Below are positions 55,334 through 64,000 of a stretch of DNA of 64,000 nucleotides, in pieces (position 1 is the stretch's first letter; each line of letters begins with the position of its first letter). The DNA is from CAVVGZ01 sp963747965 (GTDB lineage: Bacteria; Chloroflexota; Anaerolineae; Anaerolineales; Anaerolineaceae). The notes under the pieces were generated by a model. That model saw only the letters and a list, made by a program, of their open reading frames with translations, did not search any database and was not told the origin of the DNA. The translations under genes were made by a program, and so were the position numbers. Where the stretch lies: positions 558,001-622,000 of the forward strand of contig CAVVGZ010000007.1 in the NCBI GenBank assembly GCA_963747965.1, given 5' to 3'.

Positions 55334-56335
55334 TCAGTCTCCCAGCGTGGCGACCATGATGGCTTTGATGGTGTGCATGCGGTTCTCGGCCTGCGCAAAG
55401 ACGATCGATCGTTCGGACTCGAACAGCTTCTTCGGTTACCTCCAGGCTTTCCATGCCGGTTTTCTGATAGATATCCTCACCGACCTTGGTCTGGCGGTTG
55501 TGGAAGGCCGGCAGGCAGTGCATAAATTTAACCTTGGGATTGCCGGTCTTTTTGACCACATCCATGTTAACCTGGTAGGGCTTGAGCATCTTGATGCGCT
55601 CATCCCACACTTCTTTGGCTTCGCCCATGGAAACCCACACGTCGGTGTACAGGTAGTCCACACCCTTGACGCCCTCTTCCACACTCTCGGTCAGTGTCAG
55701 GCGGGCGCCGGTTTCGGCAGCAATTTGCCGGCAGGTCTTAACCAGGTCTTCGGCCGGCCACAGCGCCTTGGGGGAGCACAGGCGTACATCCATGCCCAGC
55801 TTGCAGCCTGTGACCATCAGTGAGTTGCCCATGTTGTTGCGGGCGTCGCCCAGGTAGCAGTAGGAAATTTCCTGCAGGTGCTTGTCCGAGTGCTCCATCA
55901 TGGTCAGGATGTCACAGATCATCTGGGTGGGATGGAACTCATCGGTAAGGCCGTTCCACACCGGCACCCCGGCAAACTCACCCAGGATTTCCACCAACTC
56001 CTGGCCGAAGCCGCGGTATTCGATCCCATCGTACATGCGCCCCAGCACCCGGGCGGTATCTTTCATGGATTCCTTGTGACCGATCTGCGAACCGCTTGGC
56101 CCCAAATAGGTGACGCGGGCGCCCTGGTCATAAGCAGCCACCTCAAAAGCGCAGCGCGTGCGGGTAGAGGTCTTTTCAAAAATCAGGGCGATGTTCTTGT
56201 TCTTCAGCCTGGGCTGCTCATACCCGCCATACTTTGCTGCTTTCAGATCAGCGGACAGCTTGAGCAGGAACTTGAGCTCGTCGGGGGTAAAGTCGAGCTC
56301 CTTAAGAAATTGCGGTTGCGTAAATTGAATGCCAT
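55334..56335 (-). pseudogene. arcB: Ornithine carbamoyltransferase (catabolic type likely), split by two frameshifts
   Basis: Second enzyme of the ADI pathway: citrulline + Pi gives ornithine and carbamoyl phosphate. From ATG 56335: MAFNLRNRNFL, then (one base missing near 56305) KELDFTPDELKFLL, EKTSTRTRCAFEVAAYDQG (carbamoyl-phosphate site), GRMYDGIEYRGF, HPTQMICDILTM, MGDARNN-like LGDARNNMG, FMHCLPAFHN. One extra base near 55427 hides the true end LFESERSIVFAQAENRMHTI...MVATLGD. The two indels cancel, giving exactly 333 residues, the usual size for ArcB. The same enzyme could also be the anabolic ArgF; ADI context favours ArcB. Confidence 0.93.
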
Positions 56336-56430
56336 TTGTAAATCTCCTTTTTTATGATGTGATCGGATTTATGAAAATCTGGCATTTCATCCGTATAGCT
56401 CAGTACCTGGATCTCATGGTAAAATCTTAA

Positions 56431-57798
56431 TCATCCAAGATTGGCCTGCACTCTCCCGGATTTCACGGCTTTTGCCAGGCTGTCATGATCACGTTCAGTC
56501 TGGTCGGCATACGCCAGGGCAAATTTACCGAGCGCCAGGTCAAAAAGATCTTTCCTGCCCAGGTAGCCGGTAATCATGGCGGCATCGCCCGCCTTGGCAT
56601 GGGCGCGTGCCAATACCCACCCGCAGATAGCCGCATAACGGGCTTGAAAATCCGGCTTCATACCTTCAAGCGGGATGGAGAACTTCATGTCGCGCAGTTG
56701 GCGGACATAATATTGAGTACCATTATTACTGGTCATCCAACCCAGGAACATATCACTGGCCGACTGCATCAGGCGCTGCCCTACAACGATACGCTGACCA
56801 TTGTGGTTGAATTCACTCTTTCCGGCATAAGGCTGCCAGAACCGATGGACGTGCTTCTTTGACCTGCAGCAGCAACGGATCATCGCTGCCAGCCAGCAGC
56901 AAAATGATGAAGCAGCACGTGCCCACACTGCCAACCCCCACCACTTTAAAAGCAAAATCCTCAAAATGGTAGCGCTCAAGCAGCTTGATCATATGGGGGG
57001 GAGCGTTTTACAATAGTCCGAAAGCAGTTTTGGTACACCAGTATTGGTGTATTGGGGTTCGGGAAAGTGAAAGACAAGCGGCGGCTGGTCAACAATTCGC
57101 CGGTGGCCGTCCACCAGACCGGTGATTTTGGGAAAAAGGTATTCGCCTACAGAGGCGTGCGCTTTGGCAGCGATATGCTCACGGTACTGGCGCACTTCCG
57201 CGTTGGGTGCAGCATCTATCAGAGTCTTGTCATCAAGGCGCGAATACCAGACATCCAGCACATGCATGTCCGCATACTCACGCAGGTGCGTACGGTAAGA
57301 CAGCGACAATTCATGGACAGCGGTCTCGTTGGAGCGATCAGGAATCCCCTGTACCCTCCCGGCAACCACAAAGCTGGCCGCCAGGCGCTTGATATCCCAT
57401 TCCCAGGGCGCCGGCAGGGTTTCATCAAAGTCATTGAGGTCGAAGACCAGGTTGCGCTCTGGAGTGGCAAAAAGACCCAGGTTGGCCAGGTGGCAGTCAC
57501 CGCATGCCTGAACACGGATCCCGCTGACAGGCGTTGCTGCCAGGTCGTAGGCCATCAGGGCTGCCGATCCCCGCAGGAAGGCAAAGGGATCTGCCAGCAT
57601 GCGCCCGTAGCGGATTGGCACCAGATTTGCCATCCGGCCCTGGTTGGATTCCTCCAGGATGGAAACCGCATCCCGCCCGGGAGTCGTCAGGTGAAAATCA
57701 GCATGGGCCTGGCGCGGCACTTGCTCGCGCAGCGCCCGCCCCATTTCCATGCGTTGACTGGATGGCAGTAAAAATGTATTGCTTTCCGTTTTATTCAT
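56431..57798 (-). pseudogene. DUF2252 family protein, two frameshifts
   Basis: Start at ATG 57798 (MNKTESNTF). Frame 1: FAFLRGSAALMAYDLAATPVSGI, QACGDCHLANLGLFATPE, VFDLNDFDETLPAPWEWDIKRLAASF, which are the DUF2252 kinase-like motifs (HxxN, ND-FDE). The middle (HMIKLLERYHFEDFAFKVVGVGSVG) is in another frame because of a C7 run at 56995-57001 that lacks one C; one extra base near 56836 restores it. Repaired: about 455 residues. The fold resembles aminoglycoside phosphotransferase-like kinases; substrate unknown. Placed between arcB and the SpoIIAA-like gene. Confidence 0.82.
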
Positions 57799-57834
57799 AC
57801 ACGCCTCCCATGCATCCACAGCCTCACTCAATGA

Positions 57835-58212
57835 TTAGTCCTCTGTGCGAGCCCATTCACAGGCTGCCTCGAGCTGGCCTTCCGGAAAGTGCTTTTCCTC
57901 AGTTTGTGTGAATGGTCCAACCAGGCGTGTGAACCATTCGATCCATTTCTGGCTGCCCACGAACGCTGCCCGGTGAATCTTTTTATATTCTCCAAGGCTG
58001 AACTTAAGGTCCTTCCTGGCAGCTTCCAGGTCTCCGTAAAACTCAAAGCCGGATAAATCCACCACCAGGCTGACCTGATGACCTTTGGCTTTTAAGAGTT
58101 CTGCAATCGCAAGCGCGTCTAGGAACTGCTGGTACTCCTGGCCGGTTACTTTTCCGTTGAAATGCACCACCAGGCAGCCTATGGGCGAGTTAGGCAGGAT
58201 CTCGATCATCAT
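57835..58212 (-). CDS. SpoIIAA-like (STAS superfamily) protein
   Basis: Start at ATG 58212, overlapping the YfcC stop (ATGA); the longer ORF to 58569 is antisense-like noise within YfcC. 125 residues: MMIEILPNSPIGCLVVHFNG, VTGQEYQQFLDALAIAELLKAKG, SLVVDLSGFEF, DLKFSLGEYKKIHRAAFVGSQ, EEKHFPEGQLEAACEWA. This matches the SpoIIAA-like domain (pfam11964) of small cytosolic proteins that may bind lipids or act as anti-sigma-antagonist-like modules; function is unknown. Translationally coupled to the YfcC transporter. Intact. Confidence 0.8.
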   Translation of the reverse strand: MMIEILPNSPIGCLVVHFNGKVTGQEYQQFLDALAIAELLKAKGHQVSLVVDLSGFEFYGDLEAARKDLKFSLGEYKKIHRAAFVGSQKWIEWFTRLVGPFTQTEEKHFPEGQLEAACEWARTED

Positions 58213-59697
58213 CCGCCCATCAGCACTCCGGCGGTCAGTACCACGACGGTGAGGACGAATAGTAAGGCCAGCAGGACCGCTACAAATTTCAACCAGACGC
58301 CATAGCCGACCCTGGCGATGGCCAGACCGCCCATCACCACCGCCGACGTGGGGGTGACCAGGTTGACAAGGCCGCTGGCAGCCTGGTAAGCCGTAACAAC
58401 CAGGTAGCTGGGTACACCAGCGAATGTTGCCAGCGGAGCCATGATCGGCATCGAAACAGTCGCCAGGCCAGAACTGGAAGGAATCAGGAACGACAAGGGC
58501 AGGTAGAGGATATAGGTGGCCAGGATGAAGCCGACGGAGCTCAGCCCGGAGGTAGCCTGTTCCATCCAATAAAGTACCGTATCCGTGATCAGGCCGTTGT
58601 TCATGACCACGGTGATGCCGCGGGCCACGCCGATGATCAGCGCCACACCCAGCATATCACGCGCTCCATCAACAAAGGTATCCACCAGTTCCTTCTCCCC
58701 CAGCCGGCCGATCAGGCCAATCAGGATGCCGAAGAACAGGAAACAGGCCGTCATCTCCGGGAACCACCACCACCAGGTGGGTATGGCAATGCCCAGGTCT
58801 TCCCAGGGGATCACGCCGTATATCATCACCACAAAAGCCAGGCCGAAGAACAGCAGGATCACCTTGTGCCGGGTAGTGAATTCCGCAAACCCAGTTCCCT
58901 CAGCGCTTTCAGACAGGAACTGCTTCTCGTTTTCGGCTTTCACATCATAAGATCAGCGATTTGGTTGGATCTTTCTTCACCTTCTCGGCATAGCGCATTA
59001 CAAAGAAAATGCCTATGATTGTGCCAACGATCAACAGGACCAACCGTCCCGCCAGCCCTTCGGAGATGGTGGTGCCGGCAAAACCTGAAGCAATACCTGT
59101 AGCAAAGGGGTTAACTGTGGATCCCAATGTGCCTATCCCGCACCCCAGCATGATCAACGCCGCGGCGCTGAGCGCATCGTAGCCGGCGGCAAGCATGACC
59201 GTGATAATCAGCGCATAGAAAGCCAGCGACTCTTCAGCCATGCCATAGAATGTTCCACCGGCGGCGAAGATTGTCATCAATATGGGGAACATCCATTTCT
59301 CTTTACCCTTGAGTTTGGTCACCACCGAGGCAATTCCGCTGTTGATGGCGCCGGTCTTCATCGTCACGCCCAGGAATCCGCCGATAATAAGCACGAACAT
59401 GGCTACATCGATGGCACCGAACAGTTCACCACTGTTCCAGACATCTACATTACCGGTTTCATCCTCAATGCCGTACATACCGGCGATGGGTCCGTTGATT
59501 GCGCTGGCGAGCAGCTTTTGCGGATTGGGTTCCACCGGGTGATAGGTACCTGGAATCGGTGCACCTTCCGCATCGTAGTCATACGAGCCGGCCGGTACCA
59601 GCCAGGTGGCAAGGGCTATCAAAATTAGTAAAAGAAATAATATTGTAAATGCGGTTGGAAAAGTAAATTTTTTCTTAGTTTTTTCTTGATTTGCCAT
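58209..59697 (-). pseudogene. YfcC family transporter (ArcD-like arginine/ornithine antiporter candidate), one frameshift
   Basis: Frame 1 (ATG 59697): TAFTILFLLLILIALATWLVPAG, MFVLIIGGFLGVTMKTGAIN, GTFYGMAEESLAFYAL, TLGSTVNPFATGIASGF. Frame 2: VIPWEDLGIAIPTWWWWFPEM, FVDGARDMLGVALIIGVARGI, YLPLSFLIPSSSGLATVSMPI. One extra base in AA at 58949-58950 joins KSLI to YDVKAENEK; repaired 495 residues, about 12 helices. YfcC (DcuC-like) proteins include ArcD of Streptococcus ADI operons. It is the first gene of the array on its strand, so arginine uptake is a good hypothesis. Confidence 0.88.
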
Positions 59698-59762
59698 GGT
59701 TTTTCTCCTTTCAATTTGTCGATCATCTATCTTGCGGATTCGCTGAACGGGTTTACCCCTGC

Positions 59763-59999
59763 CTATAAGCGCTCAACCAGAAACAAGGGATAGTGTAAAT
59801 CGTAGAGTGTATTGAGAATCCCGATAAGCGAGGCTTGATCCCTAAGTTCGCCTGTCAGGGAACTGATTGGATGCCCAGAATCCGAGATTCCATGGGAAAT
59901 GATCATGCCTCCCAACCGGTCGGACCAATTCCCTGCAAGGCTGCCCTCCACCTCGTATGCGGTAGACGGCCTGGCAATCGAATGCAAAAATGCCCTCAT
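59763..59999 (-). CDS. Small conserved protein of unknown function
   Basis: 78 residues. The sequence TAYEVEGSLAGNWSDRLGGM...SLTGELRDQASLIGILNTLYDLHYPLFLVERL follows a pattern of short conserved proteins seen in many Actinobacteria and Chloroflexota (Y-E-[IV]-x-G-x-L...W-x-[DE]-x-x-x-G-[LM], then L-x-G-x-[LV]-x-D-Q-A-[AS]-L-x-G-[IV]-L), with a beta-alpha fold. No function is known. It lies upstream of YfcC on the same strand, at the right edge of the island, 65 bases from it. Confidence 0.5.
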   Translation of the reverse strand: MRAFLHSIARPSTAYEVEGSLAGNWSDRLGGMIISHGISDSGHPISSLTGELRDQASLIGILNTLYDLHYPLFLVERL

Positions 60000-60599
60000 T
60001 TCTTATTCGATTCATACATATAATATTACTTTTTTTTATTATACAGGGATACCACCAGAAGGGTGTAAAAGGGTGTAGAACATTATTTCTACTTAGCGGG
60101 AATAACGATTTTTTTCGAATAATGACGGGCAATATGGTTAAAATCAATTCATCCTCGTCCATATTGAAACCAGGCACCCTGTATCGGTTGGACATGCGGC
60201 ATTTCATGGACCTATCAGAAATTTGATGCCTTCCAGCTAATACTGAACAGTCGGGTTGTGTACTTTTCGTACGGATGGCTACCCCCCAATATTCGCCAGA
60301 TTACTGACAAGACTTTCAACATTCTCTGAGATGTCCCCATTGTTGGATTATTAAATGGCAAGTGATGGAATTTAAGCGCCTAACCATAGGGAGAAATCAG
60401 AAATATTCAAATAACATATTACCGGGATAAAATTATATCGGAATTATTAATCCGGCTTATGGTACACACCATTAGAATAATCCTGATTATCCAGGTTTAC
60501 ATTTTCTTAAAAATCAATGGCAAATTAGGCGTGCTATAATCCCTCATGCATAATTTTTTCGCTTTAATATCGGGTTGAGGTTACCCTCAGAATAAACAG
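60000..60599 (+). promoter_or_regulatory. A+T-rich gap at the right edge of the island, with extended -10 promoter
   Basis: About 600 bases without supported gene; composition returns to A+T-rich. An extended -10 box TGCTATAAT (60532-60540) lies 60 bases before the next gene; no clear -35 box. No repeat of the tRNA-Asp end was seen. Confidence 0.5.
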
Positions 60600-61619
60600 A
60601 TGGAAACTCAAGCCAATAAACCGGTCTTATCCGTGCAACCGGACAGTTTGGATTTCGCTCAAATTAATCCAAAAATCATGGTTGACATCCCACCCCTAAC
60701 TATATTGATAAAGAATTCTGGTGGAGGGGTACTGGCTGGCGAGATCATTCCCCAGGTTAAATGGATCAATGTTGCTCCATCATCATTCAAACTGCTAAGC
60801 AGCGAGCTAAGTCAGCATACGGTACGTGTCTCATCGCCTCCACCCCAATACTGGACGAAGAAATTTCATCCTATCAACCAGATTCTACTTGTTACCAGCA
60901 ATGCAGGTCAGCAAGTAATTCCCGGGCAGTACTTTGTCATTAATAACTGGGAATTGATTCCAATCCTGCCAAGAAAAAAAATCTGGATTGGTCTCCTGGT
61001 ATTCCTCTTGATGATTTCCTTATTTGCAGGATCTGCTTTATTCCTTAAGACCAAAGCATCCATGGACAACAATCTCAGCCGGCCCAGGTTATTAACCATC
61101 GGAGCTGAGACAATCCACGCCGGTCTGACAGAATCCCCCCTACCAAGCCAAACGATATATCTCGATCGTACCCAACTGTTCGAGTCAACTGAACCGCTAC
61201 CACTAACAAATCCTTCGCAAGAAACCACCCCATCCCCAATGGTCACATTCACACCATGGCCGAGGGACCGCTTTCCATCTGCAGAAAATCTATTGTTTTC
61301 CTACTATGGCTTCATTAATAACCGGGATTATGATCAAGCCTGGTCCCTGTTGTCTGAATATTTTCACCAAAATTGTTGTAATGAGGGATTAATCCAGCCA
61401 TTTGAAATCTATAAAGCCTGGTGGGAAAAAGTCCAAAGGGTTGAGATTGTCTCCGGACAGGTCATTCAACCCGACCAGAATCCCCTGGAGATCCGCATCA
61501 AGTTGAAATATTTTCTAAAAGACGGCGGTGTTGCGGAAGATGAATATATCTATGGCATCATCTCCGATGCCCAGACAAACCGCTTGCTCATTAATGAGGT
61601 TGGGCCAGTACAGCCATGA
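60600..61619 (+). CDS. Membrane protein with Ig-like N-terminal and NTF2-like C-terminal domain, unknown function
   Basis: 339 residues. The N-terminal 120 residues are a beta-sandwich resembling BACON/Ig-like domains (LSVQPDSLDFAQI, LTILIKNSGGGVLAGEI, VKWINV). A transmembrane helix follows (IWIGLLVFLLMISLFAGSALF, residues about 128-148), then a Pro/Thr/Ser stalk and a C-terminal domain starting SAENLLFSYYGFINNRDYDQAWSLL, typical of NTF2-like or DUF4878-type folds, with two adjacent Cys (QNCCNE). Topology suggests the N-terminal domain in the cytosol and the NTF2-like domain outside. Not recognised as a named family. Intact. Confidence 0.62.
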   Translation: METQANKPVLSVQPDSLDFAQINPKIMVDIPPLTILIKNSGGGVLAGEIIPQVKWINVAPSSFKLLSSELSQHTVRVSSPPPQYWTKKFHPINQILLVTSNAGQQVIPGQYFVINNWELIPILPRKKIWIGLLVFLLMISLFAGSALFLKTKASMDNNLSRPRLLTIGAETIHAGLTESPLPSQTIYLDRTQLFESTEPLPLTNPSQETTPSPMVTFTPWPRDRFPSAENLLFSYYGFINNRDYDQAWSLLSEYFHQNCCNEGLIQPFEIYKAWWEKVQRVEIVSGQVIQPDQNPLEIRIKLKYFLKDGGVAEDEYIYGIISDAQTNRLLINEVGPVQP

Positions 61620-61682
61620 AGATGAGCTGGATAATTAAATTCTCCAGGCACAACAAATAATCTATGCGCAATTTGTAACCTT

Positions 61683-62882
61683 CTAGTATTTAGCCGATAA
61701 TTTCAACAACCTTTCAGCGGCTGCATTCATGGTGGGTATTGTTTTGGCAAAATTAAACCGGATTTTATTTTCCCCCATCTTTTTTCCATCAAAATAAAAG
61801 CTGGATCCAGGTACAACTGCCACACCAATATCCCTGGCGATATACTCAGCAAAGCTGCGATCCATCGTCCAATCCGGTTTCCAATATTTTTGGTCATCCC
61901 ATTCAATTCGGGAAAAATCAGCTAAAACGTAATAGGCCCCCTGCGGAGAAAAATAGCTCATGCCAGAGACATCCAGAGCATTTAGCAGGATATTTTTTCT
62001 TTGTGTATATTCATGCCTTATATTATCATAATAAACTGTTGGTAAATTGAGGGCAACAATTCCCGCTTTTTGGAACGGCGCCGGGGCGCAAACGGTAAGG
62101 AAATCGTGAACTTTGCGAATCCGCCTGGAAATTTCTTTATCTGCCACAGCCCAACCCACCCGCCAGCCAGTCACTGCATACGTTTTTCCCAGCCCGCTGA
62201 TCGTTACGGTTTTATCCTCCATGCCCGGCAGGGTGGCAATGCTTACATGTCGAATGCCATCATAAAGGATATGTTCATAAATTTCATCCGCCACTGCGAT
62301 GACACCGAATTGATTACACAATTCTCCAATAATGATTAATTCTTGCTCTGTAAAAACTTTTCCGGTTGGATTATGGGGTGAATTAAGGATAAGCAATCTT
62401 GTTTTTGAATTAAAGGCTGAGAATATTTTTTGTGGGTCCAGGGTGTATGTACCTCCCTCGAGTTGGACAAAAACAGGCTTCACCCCAGCCATCCAGCAAT
62501 CCGGTACATAATTTTCATAACATGGTTCAAAAATGATCACTTCATCCCCGGGTTCAGTCAGCGCAAGGATGGCAGACATGACAGCCTCGCTAACTCCACA
62601 AGTCACCGTGATCTCTGTTTCCGGATCCACCATTGAGTTCCAACGGAGGAGATAGTTCTGTGCAATTGCGTTACGGAATTCTGGAGAGCCAAAAGGGAAG
62701 GTATATTGATTCTCGCCATCCAGGATCGCCGCTGAAGCGGCCTGAATTACCGAAGGAGGTGTGCCTAACTCTGGCAGTCCCTGGGAGAGATTGATTGCAC
62801 CGGTTTTCTCGCCCAGCCTGGTCATTTCACGGATTACCGATTCAATAAATAGATCCGTGCGAGATCCAAAGGATTTTTTCAT
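61683..62882 (-). CDS. Pyridoxal-phosphate-dependent aminotransferase (class I/II)
   Basis: Start chosen at ATG 62882 (MKKSFGSRTDLFIESV), which matches the usual N-terminus; ATG 62924 and TTG 62942 are possible. 399 residues. Motifs: GAINLSQGLPELGTPPSV, YTFPFGSPEFRNAIA, LILNSPHNPTGKVFTEQEL, VADEIYEHILYDG, and TISGLGKTYAVTGWRVGW with the PLP Lys and the substrate-carboxylate Arg near the C-terminus (KIRFNFAK). Close in style to aspartate/kynurenine/methionine aminotransferases (KAT, YbdL); substrate is not fixed. Intact. Confidence 0.9.
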   Translation of the reverse strand: MKKSFGSRTDLFIESVIREMTRLGEKTGAINLSQGLPELGTPPSVIQAASAAILDGENQYTFPFGSPEFRNAIAQNYLLRWNSMVDPETEITVTCGVSEAVMSAILALTEPGDEVIIFEPCYENYVPDCWMAGVKPVFVQLEGGTYTLDPQKIFSAFNSKTRLLILNSPHNPTGKVFTEQELIIIGELCNQFGVIAVADEIYEHILYDGIRHVSIATLPGMEDKTVTISGLGKTYAVTGWRVGWAVADKEISRRIRKVHDFLTVCAPAPFQKAGIVALNLPTVYYDNIRHEYTQRKNILLNALDVSGMSYFSPQGAYYVLADFSRIEWDDQKYWKPDWTMDRSFAEYIARDIGVAVVPGSSFYFDGKKMGENKIRFNFAKTIPTMNAAAERLLKLSAKY

Positions 62883-63055
62883 ACCTGATTTTCCAGCCCT
62901 AACCGAATGATCATGATTATCCATTGAGAATTTATTGTCCAATCTGGAATGAATTTCAGGACGTGTCGTCCAGAAAAAACATTTCGGGGTGATGTTATTC
63001 CAATTATTATATAATCAATCTGTGGTTAGATATTTTTTGGAGGATTGATTACGAG

Positions 63056-63490
63056 ATGAGTAGAAGACCACATCTGACGCATTTTATAATCCGAACCTTA
63101 ATTGGCCTGGTCCTTTTTTTTAATCTCACCTGTGCGATCCAGTTTTTATTATTTCCACTAACGTATCTCGGTAGTTTTGGGATATTGGAAGAAAATGGAA
63201 CAGCAGTCATTCGTGGTTATGGGATATTGTTTATCATGTGGAACGTGCCTTATCTGTTCGCCTTCATCAATCCAATACGATTTATCATATCGCTGTACGA
63301 AGCCATTATCATGCAATCCATCGGAATCCTGGGGGAAGGCTGGATCATGAATTCCCTGCCTCAACATGTTGAACAAACAAAAAATATGGTCTGCCGGTTT
63401 CTCTATTTTGATATTTTTGGACTGATGGCTCTTTTCTCCGCATTGATTATTATAAAAAATTTCAAACAAACTCAATTACCTACGGAGTAA
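63056..63490 (+). CDS. Four-helix membrane protein of unknown function
   Basis: 144 residues with four hydrophobic segments: IIRTLIGLVLFFNLTCAIQFLLFPL, GYGILFIMWNVPYLFAFI, FIISLYEAIIMQSIGILGEG, and FDIFGLMALFSALIIIKNF. Charged residues sit at the loops. No known family is recognised; similar small proteins lie beside acyl-CoA synthetase genes in Anaerolineae (impression, not verified). 18 bases separate it from the next gene, so co-transcription is likely. Intact. Confidence 0.6.
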   Translation: MSRRPHLTHFIIRTLIGLVLFFNLTCAIQFLLFPLTYLGSFGILEENGTAVIRGYGILFIMWNVPYLFAFINPIRFIISLYEAIIMQSIGILGEGWIMNSLPQHVEQTKNMVCRFLYFDIFGLMALFSALIIIKNFKQTQLPTE

Positions 63491-63508
63491 TAATAAATTA
63501 GGTGCCCA

Positions 63509-64000
63509 ATGACCCAAACATTAAACTCCTTCTATAAGCCAAAATCGGTAGCAATTATCGGCGCTTCGTCCAACCCGGGTAAATTGAGTCACGGAATAAT
63601 TCGAAATCTTGTCCAAGGTTCCTACTCTGGAGATATTTTTCCGATCAATCCAGGCAGTAGTGAAATTCTTGGAATGACGTCCTATAAAACCATTGAAAAT
63701 GTACCAAAGGATGTTGACCTGGCAGTAATTGTACTGCCGGCTAATTTGATCCCCGAAGCATTGATATCCTGTGGTGAAAAAGGGGTCAGGGCTGCAATTA
63801 TAATTTCCGGTGGATTTAAGGAAATTGGCCCATCGGGAGCGATACTGGAACAGCAATGTGCCGCAATTGGTAAACGATATTCCATGCGATTGATTGGTCC
63901 CAATTGTGTTGGTACGCTTGATTTATATTCAGGATTAAATACAACCTTCATTAAAGGTATCCCAGAAAAAGGGCATATTGGTTTTGTCTCCCAATCCGGG
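63509..64000 (+). CDS. ADP-forming acetate-CoA ligase / acyl-CoA synthetase, alpha part (3' end outside window)
   Basis: The frame from ATG 63509 is open to the window end: 164 residues of a CoA-binding domain, LNSFYKPKSVAIIGASSNPGKLSHGI, GDIFPINPGSSEILGM, VDLAVIVLPANLIPEAL, AAIIISGGFKEIG, MRLIGPNCVGT, and KGHIGFVSQSG just before the end. This is the NDP-forming acyl-CoA synthetase family (AcdA/Acs), which makes ATP from acetyl-CoA and ADP in fermenters. The active-site His lies beyond the window. Fits an anaerobic heterotroph. Confidence 0.93.
   Translation, partial: MTQTLNSFYKPKSVAIIGASSNPGKLSHGIIRNLVQGSYSGDIFPINPGSSEILGMTSYKTIENVPKDVDLAVIVLPANLIPEALISCGEKGVRAAIIISGGFKEIGPSGAILEQQCAAIGKRYSMRLIGPNCVGTLDLYSGLNTTFIKGIPEKGHIGFVSQSG

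Noticed and set aside
57052..57771. Long plus-strand ORF (239 residues) inside the DUF2252 gene
   Set aside because: Antisense to conserved DUF2252 motifs; composition typical of a shadow frame.

Overview
The window looks like a chromosomal segment of a Gram-positive-like or monoderm anaerobe of the Chloroflexota, most like class Anaerolineae. This is an inference from gene style and content: MoxR/DUF58, a LysM-M23 protein, an RpoD with a short acidic N-terminus, a membrane H+-pyrophosphatase, ADP-forming acyl-CoA synthetase, several conserved unknowns of this lineage, and TTG starts. There are no insertion sequences, phage genes, CRISPR arrays or integrases.

Layout. (a) 1-11.9 kb, A+T-rich core: end of a C39-like peptidase, DUF192 protein, LysM/M23 peptidase, two linked unknown genes, tRNA-Arg(TCT), a lipoprotein, the hsp20-lon pair, then DUF58 and MoxR on the minus strand, and a coiled-coil zinc-ribbon protein. 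(b) 12-18.9 kb: minus-strand envelope operon (L,D-transpeptidase, CcdA, DUF2085, PgeF, YggT), then MFS transporter and SmpB, and an SH3b protein. (c) 18.9-30.2 kb: zinc-ribbon protein, P1/NylC-type peptidase, DegV, iron alcohol dehydrogenase, H+-pyrophosphatase, RpoD (with a possible short leader RNA upstream), an acidic TPR protein, Ndk and tRNA-Asp(GTC). (d) 30.6-60 kb, by eye richer in G+C and functionally different: SulP transporter, a SHOCT/DUF6325/LURP-one stress-type trio, a broken MalT-type LuxR regulator on the plus strand, and then a minus-strand array of about 22 kb. That array holds a pentameric ligand-gated ion channel, a P-type cation ATPase, PPK2, a ZIP transporter, arginine deiminase, carbamate kinase, ornithine carbamoyltransferase, two M20 peptidases, ThrE, NhaC, an APC permease, DUF2252, a SpoIIAA-like protein and a YfcC-type antiporter. 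(e) 60-64 kb: return to A+T-rich core with a membrane protein, an aminotransferase and the start of an ADP-forming acyl-CoA synthetase.

The array in (d) reads as an arginine deiminase (ADI) and ion/pH homeostasis island. YfcC (the family of streptococcal ArcD), ArcB, a PepV-type dipeptidase (as streptococcal ArcT), ArcC and ArcA together would import arginine, release ammonia and make ATP. The Na+/H+ antiporter, cation pump, polyphosphate kinase and ion channel around them fit stress or pH control. This combination with a pLGIC carrying two N-terminal beta-sandwich modules is the most unusual feature of the window.

A strong caveat applies: many genes, above all in 32-59 kb, are split by single-base indels, mostly one-base insertions. 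The reading frame and conserved residues resume directly after each indel, so sequencing or assembly error is at least as likely as gene decay. I annotate such genes over their full span as disrupted and give the repaired length.
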